From positions 31,548,001 to 31,612,000 of the forward strand of contig NC_087246.1 of the NCBI RefSeq assembly GCF_037042905.1: 64,000 nt of DNA. Reading direction: 5' to 3'. Both the position numbers and the translations under genes were made by a program. The stretch comes from Lytechinus pictus (Eukaryota > Echinodermata > Echinoidea > Temnopleuroida > Toxopneustidae). Under the pieces are notes generated by a model. It was not told the origin of the DNA and searched no databases. It worked only from the letters and a program-made list of their open reading frames with translations. This document shows, piece by piece, positions 13,187 to 26,620 of the stretch; the stretch's first letter is position 1, and every line of letters starts with the position of its first letter.

Positions 13187-15655
13187 CATGGGCGGAAATC
13201 CCAGGGGGGACAGGGGGGACGTGTCCCCCCTACTAAAAAAAGTAGGGGGGACACAATATCAAATGTCCCCCTACTATTTTTTGTCTTTTATGACGGTAAG
13301 AAATACATCATTCTAAATCGAAATAAAACATGTATTTTGGGACGAGTTGGGACGAGATGACCGTACTTTTGGGATGATAACCTTTTCTTTTAGTTGTCAA
13401 ATTTTCCCGCCCCCTGTCCCCATAGGCGGATCCAGGGGGCCGAGGTTCCCCCCCCCCCCTATTGGCGGAGCAAAAAAAAGAAAAAAGGGGAAAGAAAGAA
13501 GGAAAAAGGAAAAAAGGATGGAAAAGAGAGGAGAAAAAGAAGAGAAGGACGACGAGTGCATAAAATAAGATGAGGGGAAGACTTGGAAAATAAAAAAAAT
13601 CTTTCGCGCCACTATATAAAATTTTCGCTTTCGCTTCGCGCTCGCATTACCTGTTAGGTGATTTACATATCTTGTTCAATATGAATCTCAAATATCAAGT
13701 TTGGAAGTCAATATACAATACATATTTCACCTCGGAAATCGAACTTTCATTATTTTGTGTGATTTACAAATTGATTTTCAAAAAGTGATCTGTAAAAATG
13801 TCAGTTTTATGGTCTGAATAATGTTATCAACATTTGCTGCTTGCTCGCAAATTTTGATTTATCAGGTACCTATTATTTTCGTGTATTCCATAAAGTTTTC
13901 AAAATATCCCTTTTCATGTCTGATTGTCAAGACGTATCCGATAGCGCTGCACGCTGGCATTTTGATTGGCGAGTTATGTATGTTTCAATATTGATTATAC
14001 AACAAACTAGTTAAAATCCCCTTTTCATGACAGTTTATCAAAAAATTTAGCTCGCGATTTGCGCTCGCATTAATGGTTAAAAATATATTAACTGAAGCAT
14101 CCTATTCTTAATTACAAAAGTGAAATGTCCAGTTTTTATGCCATAATATCATCAGATTTTGCGCCCTCATTATGCATTAATAAATATGATATTAATTTAA
14201 TAATTAAATTGTCCCTTTTGTTTCATCTCGCGCTTAGCAAGAGGAATAGGAAGATAGTCATCATTTTAATGACATGTCGTAAGGATGTCCCGGTCCTATG
14301 TCAAAACTCAAAGTAATAATAATGAAAATTTTAACTCTTTTTTTAAGTGCGATCCATATCCACCTTACATTTTTCCTACAAAGTGCTTGAAACATAAAGC
14401 TGTAATTGTCTCTTTTTTCAGATCGGAATATCAAAGTTTCATGATTTTCATGATTAAAGATGTATTCAGAATGCCTAGATTCTAGGTCTAAATATGAAAC
14501 ACGCGCGCGCATGTTTATTCAAATACTCAACTTGTTCTCTATTTAAATCATCCAGTTTCAGATCACATATCAACATTTTTTTCTGCTCGCGCTTTGTGCT
14601 CGCATTATTAATGTAGGAAGACTCCCTATTACTCATCCTTTTAATCATTTACAAAACATTGATATTGATTGATTTAATTTATTCAAACACAGTAAAAAGC
14701 CCTCGATCAGCCTATGGCTGTTTATAAAATATGAACAGAGTGGCCCATTTCTAGGTCTAAATCTCGAAAAAAATTCTCCTCGCGCTTCGCGCTTGCATCA
14801 ATTGTTGAATTATATAGCTATCCTGTTCACGATTACAAAAATTGATTAAAATTTTCCATTCTTTCTTTAGAAATTTTCAAAAATTTTCAGCTCGCGCTTC
14901 GCGCTCGCATTTTTTGATTGTTGAAATATGTAACGCCTTCATGGCTAAGTGCAAGCAGTCCTTAACAGGTACCTTTTCAACAGGTACCAGTTCAAAACGT
15001 ATATAATAATTTTAATCGCATTGTAAATACTCATCCTTTTCATGATTTACAACACATGAATAGAGTGTCTCGTTCAGTAAATATTATAGGACTAAATCTC
15101 GAAATTTTCCGCTCGCGCTTCGCGCTAGCACCAATTGTTTACTTATATACCTATTCTGCTTGAGTTACAGAAAGTGCTTAGAATTTCCATTCTTTAGGTG
15201 AAGATGTAAAAAAAAATCAGCTCGCGCTTCGCGCTCGCATTATTTGATTGTTAAATGCTAACTGCACGCAGTCTTTAACAGGTATCAGTTCATTTCTGCT
15301 CGCGCTTTGCGTTTGTAGTAATTATTAAGTTGCATACACATTTTTTTCAGGATAACAAACATTGCCCAGAATGTTCAAATTTTAGGAACAAGTACATACA
15401 ATTTCCAAAAAGTTAGCTCGCGCTTCGCGCTCGCATCATATAAATAAGGATTAAGATATTATATATGAATTTATGAGAATAAAGCTAAGAAGTGACTTAT
15501 GAGGACTACCCCTTCAAAGAAACAAACACAAATCATCTTCGAGCTGCCGATCGGGGAAAATATGGCTGAAACAAATTTCCGCCCCCCCCCCTATTGGCGA
15601 AGGCTGGATCCGCCCCTGTGTCCCCCCTACCTTTTGGGAGAGATTTCCGCCCATG
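13187..15655. mobile_element. hAT-like non-autonomous element, 2.47 kb, in U2
   Basis: Same element as in U1 with the same 8-bp duplication CAACATAG at 13179-13186 and 15656-15663. It was copied with the array unit, not inserted independently. The same place in U3 (22,987-22,997) is empty. Confidence 0.8.
13627..15437. repeat. Cluster of CGCG palindromic motifs inside the hAT-like element (U2)
   Basis: Same series of motifs as in U1, at matching positions in the U2 copy. Confidence 0.8.
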
Positions 15656-16061
15656 CAACATAGTACGCAGTCTGACTATCCTTTGTCTAAAAACAAAACT
15701 TGGGAAATTTCATTATGCTTCTGGCAAATCTTTGAAAAGTGTCGGTTACTCATGTTACATGATTTGGACATGCATAACATGAAAAGTGGACATAAGTGAA
15801 AAGTGTCCTCATGCAAGGCTTTTATGAAAGTTGATTATATCCATTTCAAAGAAGTATATTAGGGAGACAAATTTTTATATATCTAAAAAAATAAAGAACA
15901 CATGGTTTTTACTAGGGGTGCAGATAAAGTGGTTACTCACGTTACGGTTCAGATGGGCTATATGTACAAAGACACATTGAGCTCATGTCCACCAACCTAT
16001 GGAATTGCCCACATGCATATACATATAATGTAGATACCTGAGGAGGGGAGAGTTTACTTAA

Positions 16062-16658
16062 AGGGGAATCCAGCCTTGGCCATAAAATGTTGTGTTGGGA
16101 AGGAGAAAAATAAATGAAACAGAATGGTGAAAGTTTGAAAGAAATCGGACAAGCAATAAGAAAGTTATAGTTGCTTTAAAATTGAGATCACTAATACTAT
16201 GTAGATTTCAAATTGGCAACTGAGTAAGTAAATTATGACAAGGGGCAAGGAAAACTTTCCCATAGGCCATGTACTTTATTATCAGGGATTAGTGGTTTTC
16301 TCCTAAGTACCCATTCCCCTGGGGCAGTAATCTAAATGTAACCCAGGTAGTATATTGTTTTATGTCCTCATGAAAGAAAAATATAATTTGAAATAAAACT
16401 TTTTGGAAAAATGACATTTTAGCCATATTATGTATTGGAGTACATGGAAGAGTATAGTCCTTGCCTTACATCACTATGACATCCCATATGCGGCCAATTT
16501 GAAGTCTCCATGGGTATCGTGATTACCAATATTTACAACTTTTAAAAATTCATAACTTTCGTGTTGTTTGTCCAATATTGTTCAAACTTTCACCTATCAA
16601 CTTGTCTGATTTTTCTTTTCCTTATAAAAACAAGTTTTTATCTGGGTTGGATTCCCCT
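16062..16658. mobile_element. TTAA-flanked MITE, family 2, only in U3
   Basis: 597 bp inserted at a TTAA (16058-16061 and 16659-16662). Ends are AGGGGAATCCAGCC and its inverted form with one mismatch (right strand reads GGTTGGATTCCCCT). U1, U2 and U4 have the uninterrupted site. No coding capacity. Both subterminal regions carry the A/T-rich core with TTCAAAC or GTTTGAA and cataactttc that also occurs in the family 1 and family 4 MITEs. Confidence 0.88.
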
Positions 16659-17906
16659 TTAACGAAGGAAAGTGAGAGAAATAAGAAGGGGGGGCATAGA
16701 ACAAACAAAAAAAGGAAAAAAAGAAAGAAAGAGGGAGAGAAAGGAATGGAGAAGGCGAATCATAACATGATCGAGTATACAAAAAAGAGAAGAAAAAAAC
16801 CAAACCCAATTTGTGAAAAAAGGTTGTTTTTCCGTCATTATGAGAATGACATAAAACGTGGATCCAGGGGCCCATTTCAGAAGACTTACAAACAACATTA
16901 CTACGGTAACTTTCCTACTACATGGAACCCTTTACTAATATTGTGATATACAGGTAAGCCCTGTTATAATGGTAGTTGCCAGAAAGTCAAAGTTATACAT
17001 GTATAGTTGTAACTCTTTATGAAATGGTCCTCTCACACTGTCACAAAGGTTGTGCACTCTTCAAGATTTTGCCCCCCCCCCCACCCCTTGTTTTGCTTCT
17101 TAATTGCCGATATCACCACTGCCCTCCCCTTACCCCTCAATCCTGGGTCCACCCTATAGAAGCGTTTCATAGGGATTTGTCTGACGTTTTATCTGACAAG
17201 TCCCGCTTCTATCTAACAGCTACCATAGAAACAGTGTTTTTCAGCCAAACAAAATCGTGGAAAGTTGTCAGACACAAAGTTGATGAATTGCTATCATACG
17301 ATAAAGGTTTAATTTCTTTCATTATAATCATTGCTCTTTTTTAATTCCAAGTCTCATTGACACAAAGTCATGAGGTAATGTGAAAAACTTATATCTAAAG
17401 GCATGCGATCGTATTATATAGAGGTATAGAGGTACAGAATACCATCATCGTCATGGTTATTGTAATAATTATTTGATATTTCAATGCTCGGTGGAATTTC
17501 CCCGTCACTTGAATAGACTGCATGGTAAATAATGTAAAATTCGTTCACGATGATTAAATCACATTGTAATAAGTGCACAACACCGTGGACATGGTGGAGG
17601 ACTGAGACCAATAACATTGCCTTTTTATATAACGAAATTAACTTTTGGAATTAACGGATATAGACAAAGGTGAGTGACTTGAACTATTCTTGTATTGTTT
17701 GAAGTGTAGGTATCTTACACACATTAAGAATTGCTAGTACTTGCAAGATGAAAAATGTGGAGAGGAAATTCTGTTACGAAATATTGTAATGTACATTAAC
17801 ATTTTATTAACCCGGAAGTACGGTGAAAAAATAGAGTGGAGTGGAACCCAAAGTAGACTTTTTTAATGTCTATCCCATGGGTACTTTAAAAAAATGTGAC
17901 ACTTAA

Positions 17907-18840
17907 GGACGTTCCGCAGTTATGTTTGTGCGCATTATGATCTGCGCATAGTTTACACTCCGCGCGCTGACGTCACAATGGATGAACATGTGATTGATTA
18001 GCTGCGGGTATGAGCTGATTTTTCTCATCTTCTGCACTTTAACTGCAGATCCGATGCGTTATTTCATGAAGCTAAAAATTGAATTATTCCATGGACCATT
18101 CATAAAAAAAATTCTACAATTTCAAAATACTTTACTCTGCATTGCTGCCAAGAATCACGAATATTACCCCGAGTTTGAATAAATGGTAGAGTGGTTTTGA
18201 TTTTTTCTTCACATAGATACAAAGCATTCGGCGAATTTTTGGTGTTTTAAAAAGCACATTTGCTCTAATAAAAATGCTGATAGTTTGAAAACAAGCAGAT
18301 GAACCCCTATTTTTTAAAGTTTGTACCTCTTAGGTATACCTTCCTCTACAACTCTGCAAATTTTGGTGAAAATGACATGGATTTTGAATAAAGTGCAGCA
18401 TTTATTGTACGTTTGTTGTTTGTTACTAAAATTTTACATTTTTTAGATTGGGGTTTTGTTATCGTTTACGCCTTTTTTAAGAACTGACAGTGCTGTTAAA
18501 CTTGAAATTGCAAACAAATAGCACTATAAATGAATTCTCCATTCTAACGATACAATTATTAACTCTTTTGCGAAATTTGATGACTTTTTCATGTATTTTG
18601 ACTGAGTAATAGAGGTTTAAACTCATTGAAGTAATCTTGGGCGGTCTAAAAATGCCAAATTCTTTTGGATGCGCAATTCTTAAGAACATCAATTTGGGTG
18701 AACTTTGAAGCTCTATAGCAAAAAATCAAGCACATGGACCTGTGTTAAATTTTGTATATTTCGAATATTAGGGTTCTAAAGTATCGATGTGCAAAGTTTG
18801 GTGAAAATGACATGGATTTCACTTTAACTGTGGAACGTCC
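17907..18840. mobile_element. TTAA-flanked MITE, family 3, only in U3
   Basis: 934 bp inserted at a TTAA (17903-17906 and 18841-18844). Termini are GGACGTTCCGCAGTTA and its inverted form with one mismatch. The other units have the empty TTAA site. A direct repeat of the subterminal segment (TTGGTGAAAATGACATGGAT) lies at about 18,363 and 18,799. The short frames inside have no recognisable transposase. Confidence 0.88.
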
Positions 18841-19552
18841 TTAAGTATCACTCAATACTAAATCATACTATTCTTGTTTGTAGGTTTAACATTAATTGAG
18901 ACCATATATTTTACTGGAAATGTCGTGCCATTTCGACTTTAATGAAGACAGTTATTGAGCAAACCCATGGAAATAGTGTATGTCACTGATACTAATAGAC
19001 ACGGTCTTAAGTCATATTATGGAAATTAAGTTCACCCAATCCTGAAACAAAATGCACATAGTTAAGTCAGGTATGAATACCTCAGATATTTTAGGCCGCA
19101 CGGGCCTATTAACATTGGGAAAGCAAGAGATATTCATTCGAGCCGACCCATTGCTATTTTTTTTATTTTGATATGGCTGATTGACAAAGTGTATGCATAT
19201 GATTGTCCATCTAACACTGATTCTATTTTTGGTAATTACTGAACTTCCTTTTCCCAAATTGGGAAGAAATATCACCAATTTTGGACTATATTTTGACTGG
19301 CGGAAGGATTAGGGCTATTTTGCTGTTTGAGGTGATGAATCTGCTCCCCCCGACGATGTCTTCAAACACGCCAATTTATTTTTTAAATGAGCCAGTCGAG
19401 GGACCCTTTTCTGGTCAGATATGGATTGCCAGATATATATCCTATTCACTGGTAGTAAACATTCGACCCCCGAATTTCATCCTTATTTTTAATGAATTTT
19501 TTAAAGTGCCAATTTAACACACGAGTCTATGGGGAATGAATTAGGCCTGTGA

Positions 19553-19710
19553 TACCTTTATCTTGCCAGGTCGACATGATAACGTTATCATGTCAACCTG
19601 GTGATACGTTAGCTCGCCAAGTCGACTCTTGAAACGTTGCATATCGACTTGGCAAAACACATATCTCGCCAAATCGACTGATTTCGCTTGGCGAGATACG
19701 TGGTGGACGT
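19553..19710. repeat. Palindromic GTCGAC / TTGGCGAGATA motif block (U3, shortened)
   Basis: Same block as in U2, lacking roughly 50-60 bp between two copies of TTGGCGAGATAC. This is consistent with slippage or recombination between repeats. Confidence 0.7.
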
Positions 19711-20143
19711 ATTGTTAAACGACTTGTAACTTTTTATAAGTCAACCTTGCAAGATAAGGTATTTCGCCATGTCAGCATTAAAAAGCTTTTAAAGCCGACT
19801 TGGCAAGAAAACTAGCCATGTCAACATACATGACATAAGCAGAGGCGTCGATCGGGGGAGGGGGGGGGGGGGGGGCGATAACCCCAACTTATATTCGGGG
19901 GAGGGGCAAACTCATATCGATTTGCCCCCCATGATTCTGATAACCTGAAAAATTTACAATTGTGAAATGGAAATATATATTGTAGATAACGGACTCGTCT
20001 TGGCCTAAAAATGCTATACGAAACCAACAAAATTGTCAATTTTGCACGCAATCCCCCCCCCTTTCCAAAGCATGGATCGATGCCTCTGCTAAGCATGTTA
20101 AGTCGACTTGGCAAGATAACGTATCTCGTCCATGACACTTTAA

Positions 20144-20699
20144 AGGACAAGTCCACCCCCCAAACAAAAACAAAAAAAAGTTGTTTTGAATACAAAGAGA
20201 ACAATCCAACAAGCACAACACCAAAATTTTCATCATCAGAATCGGATATAAATGAGAGTTAAGTTATGACATTTTAAAACTTTCGCTTAATTTCACAAAA
20301 TAGTTTTATGCACATCCTGGTCTGTATGCAAATGAAGGAATTGATGACATCATCCTCTCTCACTATTCCTTTTGTATTTTATTATTATGAAATATGAAAT
20401 ATTCTAATTTTCTTCTCATTGTCATGTGAAAGAAGTTTTATTCTTCCCTGAATATTTGGAATTACCAATGTTTAAACATTTTATGATTCAGTTAAGTTGG
20501 TCCTTATTGTCAAATTTGTAAAAATTGAAATGTTGTATAATTCAAACAATAAAGAACAAAAGAAACAGTGAGTGAGGGTTGTGAAAAATAAGCGAAAGTT
20601 TAGAATGTCATAACTTTCTTATTTTACATCAGATTTTGATGATTTTCATCGTTACGCTTGATAATTTTTTCTCTATTGATTCAATTCAACACTTTTCCT
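20144..20699. mobile_element. TTAA-flanked MITE, family 1, copy in U3 (right end degraded)
   Basis: Same deleted form as in U1 and U2, flanked by TTAA on both sides. Confidence 0.75.
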
Positions 20700-22572
20700 T
20701 TAAAGCTCTGTAAATCAACGTAAGCTTGCATAGAAGTACAAATTAATGTACAAATCCAACATCCCCCTCCATGCAATGGAATACGAGTTTGTATACGGGG
20801 GGGATGGGGTGGGGAAGCTGCATGAAAATTATATCCATATCCTGCTATCTTCGCCTATGCAGCATAATAAAGAGACATTTTGATATGTGCCGTACAAGAA
20901 CAGCATTATCATTATTGTTGTACTATTATAACTATTGAAAATGTCAAAGGTCGTTGGGAATTCCCAGACACTAAGAATAGACAAACGAACCGTTCGTACA
21001 CAATGATAATGGTATTATTATGATCAGTTTGCTAAATACGCACTTCAGAGAACCCAGCTTCTATTCATAATTCAGTGCATATTTATTACTATCATAAAAC
21101 GATATCATCTTGTACATAGGGGGAAAGGTGAGTGAATTCACCCTTTTCAGTGTCACATTGATGAAAGTCAAAATCATTGTTAGGATGTTTCCCATATCAG
21201 TCATGGAATCATAATTTACTTTGGACTGAAAATGCTAGGTATATAATAGATAGGCCTATCGTTGTCACATTGAACAATGCTAATAATTTCCAAGGCGGAG
21301 AGGAATATTATATCCGTTTATGAAGGGATACTCAAGGCTTTTATTTGAACAGATAGAGCAAAATCAGACAAACAAAAAATATGAAAATTTCATCAAAACT
21401 CCGGGTCAAAACTCTACGAGGAATAAGAAAAGTTTAATATGGTATTTATTTTTTTCACATTATTTCGGTTAAAGCAGTTCTATGCATCGTATTCGTGAAT
21501 ATGCCGTGAGCGAGCTGATGATGCCACCCAACTTATCCTTTTGTATTTTAGGATTATTTAATTGAATTAAAGTTATTTTTTTATAATGACCCGAAAGGGG
21601 TCATTATTTTTAAGCGCTGTCCAACATGAAGGAAAATTGTACAGAGGATATGGATTTCAATAAATAATGATGCAAGCGCAAAGCGCGAGTTAATTTTTTT
21701 GGGGGGAGATTTTGACCTTAAGCAAGAACATAATAATCATTGTCGGTACAAAAGCGCGAGCGGAAAAATTTTGATATTTTTTACTAAAAAACTTAATATT
21801 TTCACATTATTTTAAATATAAAGAACAAAGTACCGCATATTTTATTGAACAAGCTGTGTATTTCAACAAACATAATACGAGCGCGAAGCGCGAGCTGAAA
21901 TTTTTAACACACTGACCCGAAAGGAACTTTTGAAGCACTGTCCAACACGAACATAATGAAGGAACACTGTGGAGAGAACATATCTCACTAAATACATGAT
22001 GCGAGCGCGAAGCGCGAGCTGGAAATTTTATTAGATCTAAAAACATATGCAGTACATTCTAATCACTGTCGGTAAAGAGAGCTCCCCACGTTCTCATTGC
22101 GAAAGAAAAAAAAATCACAATTTAATGATGATGCAATGGGACATTCATTTGACAAAGTGGAACTCAAAGACCTAGCAAGAACAAGGTACGTGGAGCAGTT
22201 AGAACCAAATCACTAGCATTTTGATGTCTGTAACTACATCTAATCAATCGTACATAAAAACCCTGAACATTGACAATTTTGTCTAGGGCGTCAAAAATGG
22301 CATGCGCCAAAATAAAAGAAATCGCACGATTCAAGCAGCACTCTGAATTGAGTATTCGCAGTCGAATAAATAATTGATCTTTGTATCATTATTTTCTTTA
22401 TGCATTTTGAGGATAATGTTCAATAACGTTTTTAAGTGATGACCTGACCAAACATTTTACTCTGAGGACATCTAGAACATTTAGGAAATATCAAAAACTC
22501 TCGTTCATATAATTTGGAATCATGAATGACTATTCATACGCACTTTGTACATTATGATGATACAGTTACCTT

Positions 22573-22841
22573 TAGGTGCGGATCCAGGATTTTCCAAAGG
22601 GGGGGGGGGACATTTTCCCGAGGAAAAACTTGACAAGAAAAAAAAAATTAAGTACATTTCGTCCACGAAAAAAATTGAAAAGCAAAAAAAAAAAGAAAAA
22701 AGGTCATCATCTTCAAGGGGGGGGGGGGGGCACAGTTGTGTTTTAACGGCATTTTTACATTACGAATTTTAATTGTGACTCTCAAGGGGGGGGGGGGGGC
22801 ACGGGCCGTCTGTGCCCCCCCCCCCCGTGGATCCGCCATTG
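22573..22841. mobile_element. Small GGATCC-ended non-autonomous element in U3
   Basis: Orthologous copy with longer G and C runs (up to about 14). Confidence 0.6.
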
Positions 22842-25370
22842 GTTACACAAGCAAAAGTATTCAAACATGTTTAATAACGCACTGACATGGGCTATTCCAC
22901 GGTAACTCACGTTACATTTGGAGACACCTTGACTCATACTTGGAGCTGTAACTCCATTATTATTGATACTAAACATCTCTTTATCACAACAACAAAGTAC
23001 GCAGTCTGACTATCCTTTGTATAAAAACAAAACTTGGGAAATTTCATTATGCTTCTGGCAAATCTTTGAAAAGTGTCGGTTACTCATGTTACATGATTTG
23101 GACATGCATAACATGAAAAGTGGACATAAGTGAAAAGTGTCCTCATGCAAGGCTTTTATGAAAGTTGATTATATCCATTTCAAAGAAGTATATTAGGGAG
23201 ACAAATTTTTATATATCTAAAAAAATAAAGAACACATGGTTTTTACTAGGGGTGCAGATAAAGTGGTTACTCACGTTACGGTTCAGATGGGCTATATGTA
23301 CAAAGACACATTGAGCTCATGTCCACCAACCTATGGAATTGCCCACATGCATATACATATAATGTAGATACCTGAGGAGGGGAGAGTTTACTTAACGAAG
23401 GAAAGTGAGAGAAATAAGAAGGGGGGGGGGGGGCATAGAACAAACAAAAAAAGGAAAAAAAGAAAGAAAGAGGGAGAGAAAGGAATGGAGAAGGCGAATC
23501 ATAACATGATCGAGTATACAAAAAAGAGAAGAAAAAAACCAAACCCAATTTGTGAAAAAAGGTTGTTTTTCCGTCATTATGAGAATGACATAAAACGTGG
23601 ATCCAGGGGCCCATTTCAGAAGACTTACAAACAACATTACTACGGTAACTTTCCTACTACATGGAACCCTTTACTAATATTGTGATATACAGGTAAGCCC
23701 TGTTATAATGGTAGTTGCCAGAAAGTCAAAGTTATACATGTATAGTTGTAACTCTTTATGAAATGGTCCTCTCACACTGTCACAAAGGTTGTGCACTCTT
23801 CAAGATTTTGCCCCCCCCCACCCCTTGTTTTGCTTCTTAATTGCCGATATCACCACTGCCCTCCCCTTACCCCTCAATCCTGGGTCCACCCTATAGAAGC
23901 GTTTCATAGGGATTTGTCTGACGTTTTATCTGACAAGTCCCGCTTCTATCTAACAGCTACCATAGAAACAGTGTTTTTCAGCCAAACAAAATCGTGGAAA
24001 GTTGTCAGACACAAAGTTGATGAATTGCTATCATACGATAAAGGTTTAATTTCTTTCATTATAATCATTGCTCTTTTTTAATTCCAAGTCTCATTGACAC
24101 AAAGTCATGAGGTAATGTGAAAAACGTATATCTAAAGGCATGCGATCGTATTATATAGAGGTAATGGTATAGAGGTACAGAATACCATCATCGTCATGGT
24201 TATTGTAATAATTATTTGATATTTCAATGCTCGGTGGAATTTCCCCGTCACTTGAATAGACTGCATGGTAAATAATGTAAAATTCGTTCACGATGATTAA
24301 ATCACATTGTAATAAGTGCACAACACCGTGGACATGGTGGAGGACTGAGACCAATAACATTGCCTTTTTATATAACGAAATTAACTTTTGGAATTAACGG
24401 ATATAGACAAAGGTGAGTGACTTGAACTATTCTTGTATTGTTTGAAGTGTAGGTATCTTACACACATTAAGAATTGCTAGTACTTGCAAGATGAAAAATG
24501 TGGAGAGGAAATTCTGTTACGAAATATTGTAATGTACATTAACATTTTGTTAACCCGGAAGTACGGTGAAAAAATAGAGTGGAGTGGAACCCAAAGTAGA
24601 CTTTTTTAATGTCTATCCCATGGGTACTTCCAAAAAATGTGACACTTAAGTATCACTCAATACTAAATCATACTATTCTTGTTTGTAGGTTTAACATTAA
24701 TTGAGACCATATATTTTACTGGAAATGTCGTGCCATTTCGACTTTAATGAAGACAGTTATGGAGCAAACCCATGGAAATAGTGTATGTCACTGATACTAA
24801 TAGACACGGTCTTAAGTCATATTATGGAAATTAAGTTCACCCAATCCTGAAACAAAATGCACATAGTTAAGTCAGGTATGAATACCTCAGATATTTTAGG
24901 CCGCACGGGCCTATTAACATTGGGAAAGCAAGAGATATTCATTCGAGCCGACCCATTGCTATTTTTTTTATTTTGATATGGCTGATTGACAAAGTGCATG
25001 CATATGATTGTCCATCTAACACTGATTCTATTTTTGGTAATTACTGAACTTCCTTTTCCCAAATTGGGAAGAAATATCACCAATTTTGGACTATATTTTG
25101 ACTGGCGGAAGGATTAGGGCTATTTTGCTGTTTGAGGTGATGAATCTGCTCCCCCCGACGATGTCTTCAAACACGCCAATTTATTTCTAAAATGAGCCAG
25201 TCGAGGGACCCTTTTCTGGTCAGATATGGATTGCCAGATATATATCCTATTCACTGGTAGTAAACATTCGACCCCCGAATTTCATCCTTATTTTTTATGA
25301 ATTTTTTAAAGTGCCAATTTAACACACGAGTCTATGGGGAATGAATTAGGCCTGTGATACCTTTATCTTG

Positions 25371-25575
25371 CCAGGTCGACATGATAACGTTATCATGTCA
25401 ACCTGGTGATACGTTAGCTCGCCAAGTCGACTCTTGAAACGTTGCATATCGATTTGGCAAAACACATATCTCGCCAAATCGACTGATTTCGCTTGGCGAG
25501 ATACACTATCATGTCGTGTCGACTTATATACAGTTGCATGTCAACTTGGCGAGATACGTGGTGGACGTATTGTTA
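25371..25575. repeat. Palindromic GTCGAC / TTGGCGAGATA motif block (U4)
   Basis: Full-length copy as in U2. Confidence 0.7.
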
Positions 25576-25998
25576 AACGACTTGTAACTTTTTATAAGTC
25601 AACCTTGCAAGATAAGGTATTTCGCCATTTCAGCATTAAAAAGCTTTTAAAGCCGACTTGGCAAGAAAACTAGCCATGTCAACATACATGACATAAGCAG
25701 AGGCGTCGATCGGGGGAGGGGGGGGGGGAGCGATAACCCCAACTTATATTCGGGGGAGGGGCAAACTCATATCGATTTGCCCCCCATGGTTCTGATAACC
25801 TGAAAAATTTTCAATTGTGAAATGGAAATATATATTGTAGATAACGGACTCGTCTTGGCCTAAAAATGCTATACGAAACCAACAAAATGGTCAATTTTGC
25901 ACGCAATCCCCCCCCCACTCCAAAGCATGGATCGACGCCTCTGCTAAGCATGTTAAGTCGACTTGGCAAGATAACGTATCTCGTCCATGACACTTTAA

Positions 25999-26620
25999 AG
26001 GACAAGTCCACCCCCCCCCAAAAAAAAAAGTTGTTTTGAATACAAAGAGAACAATCCAACAAGCACAACACCAAAATTTTCATCATCAGAATCGGATATA
26101 AATGAGAGTTAAGTTATGACATTTTAAAACTTTCGCTTAATTTCACAAACTAGTTTTATGCACATCCTGGTCTGTATGCAAATGAAGGAATTGATGACAT
26201 CATCCTCTCTCACTATTCCTTTTGTATTTTATTATTATGAAATATGAAATATTCTAATTTTCTCCTCATTGTCGTGTGAAAATAAGTTTTATTACTCCCT
26301 AGCTGAATATTTGGAATTACCATTGTTGTAACATTTTATGATTCAGTGAAGTTGGGTCTCATTGTCAAATTTGTAAAATTGAAATATTGTATAATTCAAA
26401 CAGTAAAAAACAAAAGAAACAGTGAGTGAGGGAGATCATCGATTCTCTCATTTGCATGTGACTAAATTGTGCATATACTATTTTGTGAAAAATAAGCGAA
26501 ACTTTAAAATGTCATAACTTTCTTATTTAACAATACATTTTGATGTATTTTTCAGCATTATGCTTGTCTGATTTTTCTCTATTGATTCAATTCAACATAT
26601 TTCTGGGGTGGACTTGACCT
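25999..26620. mobile_element. TTAA-flanked MITE, family 1, copy in U4 (intact ends)
   Basis: 622 bp between TTAA at 25995-25998 and TTAA at 26621-26624. The left end AGGACAAGTCCACCCC and the right end GGGGTGGACTTGACCT form a 16-bp inverted repeat with one mismatch. It has no coding capacity. TTAA target duplications are typical of piggyBac-type transposases, so an absent piggyBac-like helper is likely (inference). Confidence 0.8.

Larger units (their letters stand above)
7388..15709. repeat. Array unit U2 of the large tandem repeat (most complete, 8322 bp)
   Basis: Full unit. It has the 931-bp block missing from U1, the shared TTAA MITE, the GGATCC-ended element and the hAT-like element. It differs from U1 by scattered substitutions and homopolymer length only. 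No gene is supported. Confidence 0.93.
15710..23043. repeat. Array unit U3 of the large tandem repeat (two extra MITEs, hAT-like element absent)
   Basis: Same backbone as U2, with two insertions (16062-16658 and 17907-18840), a deletion of roughly 50-60 bp in the palindromic GTCGAC block near 19,690, and no hAT-like element at 22,987-22,997. It shares several point variants with U4 in the left half, for example around 17,750 versus 24,490. No gene is supported. Confidence 0.92.
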
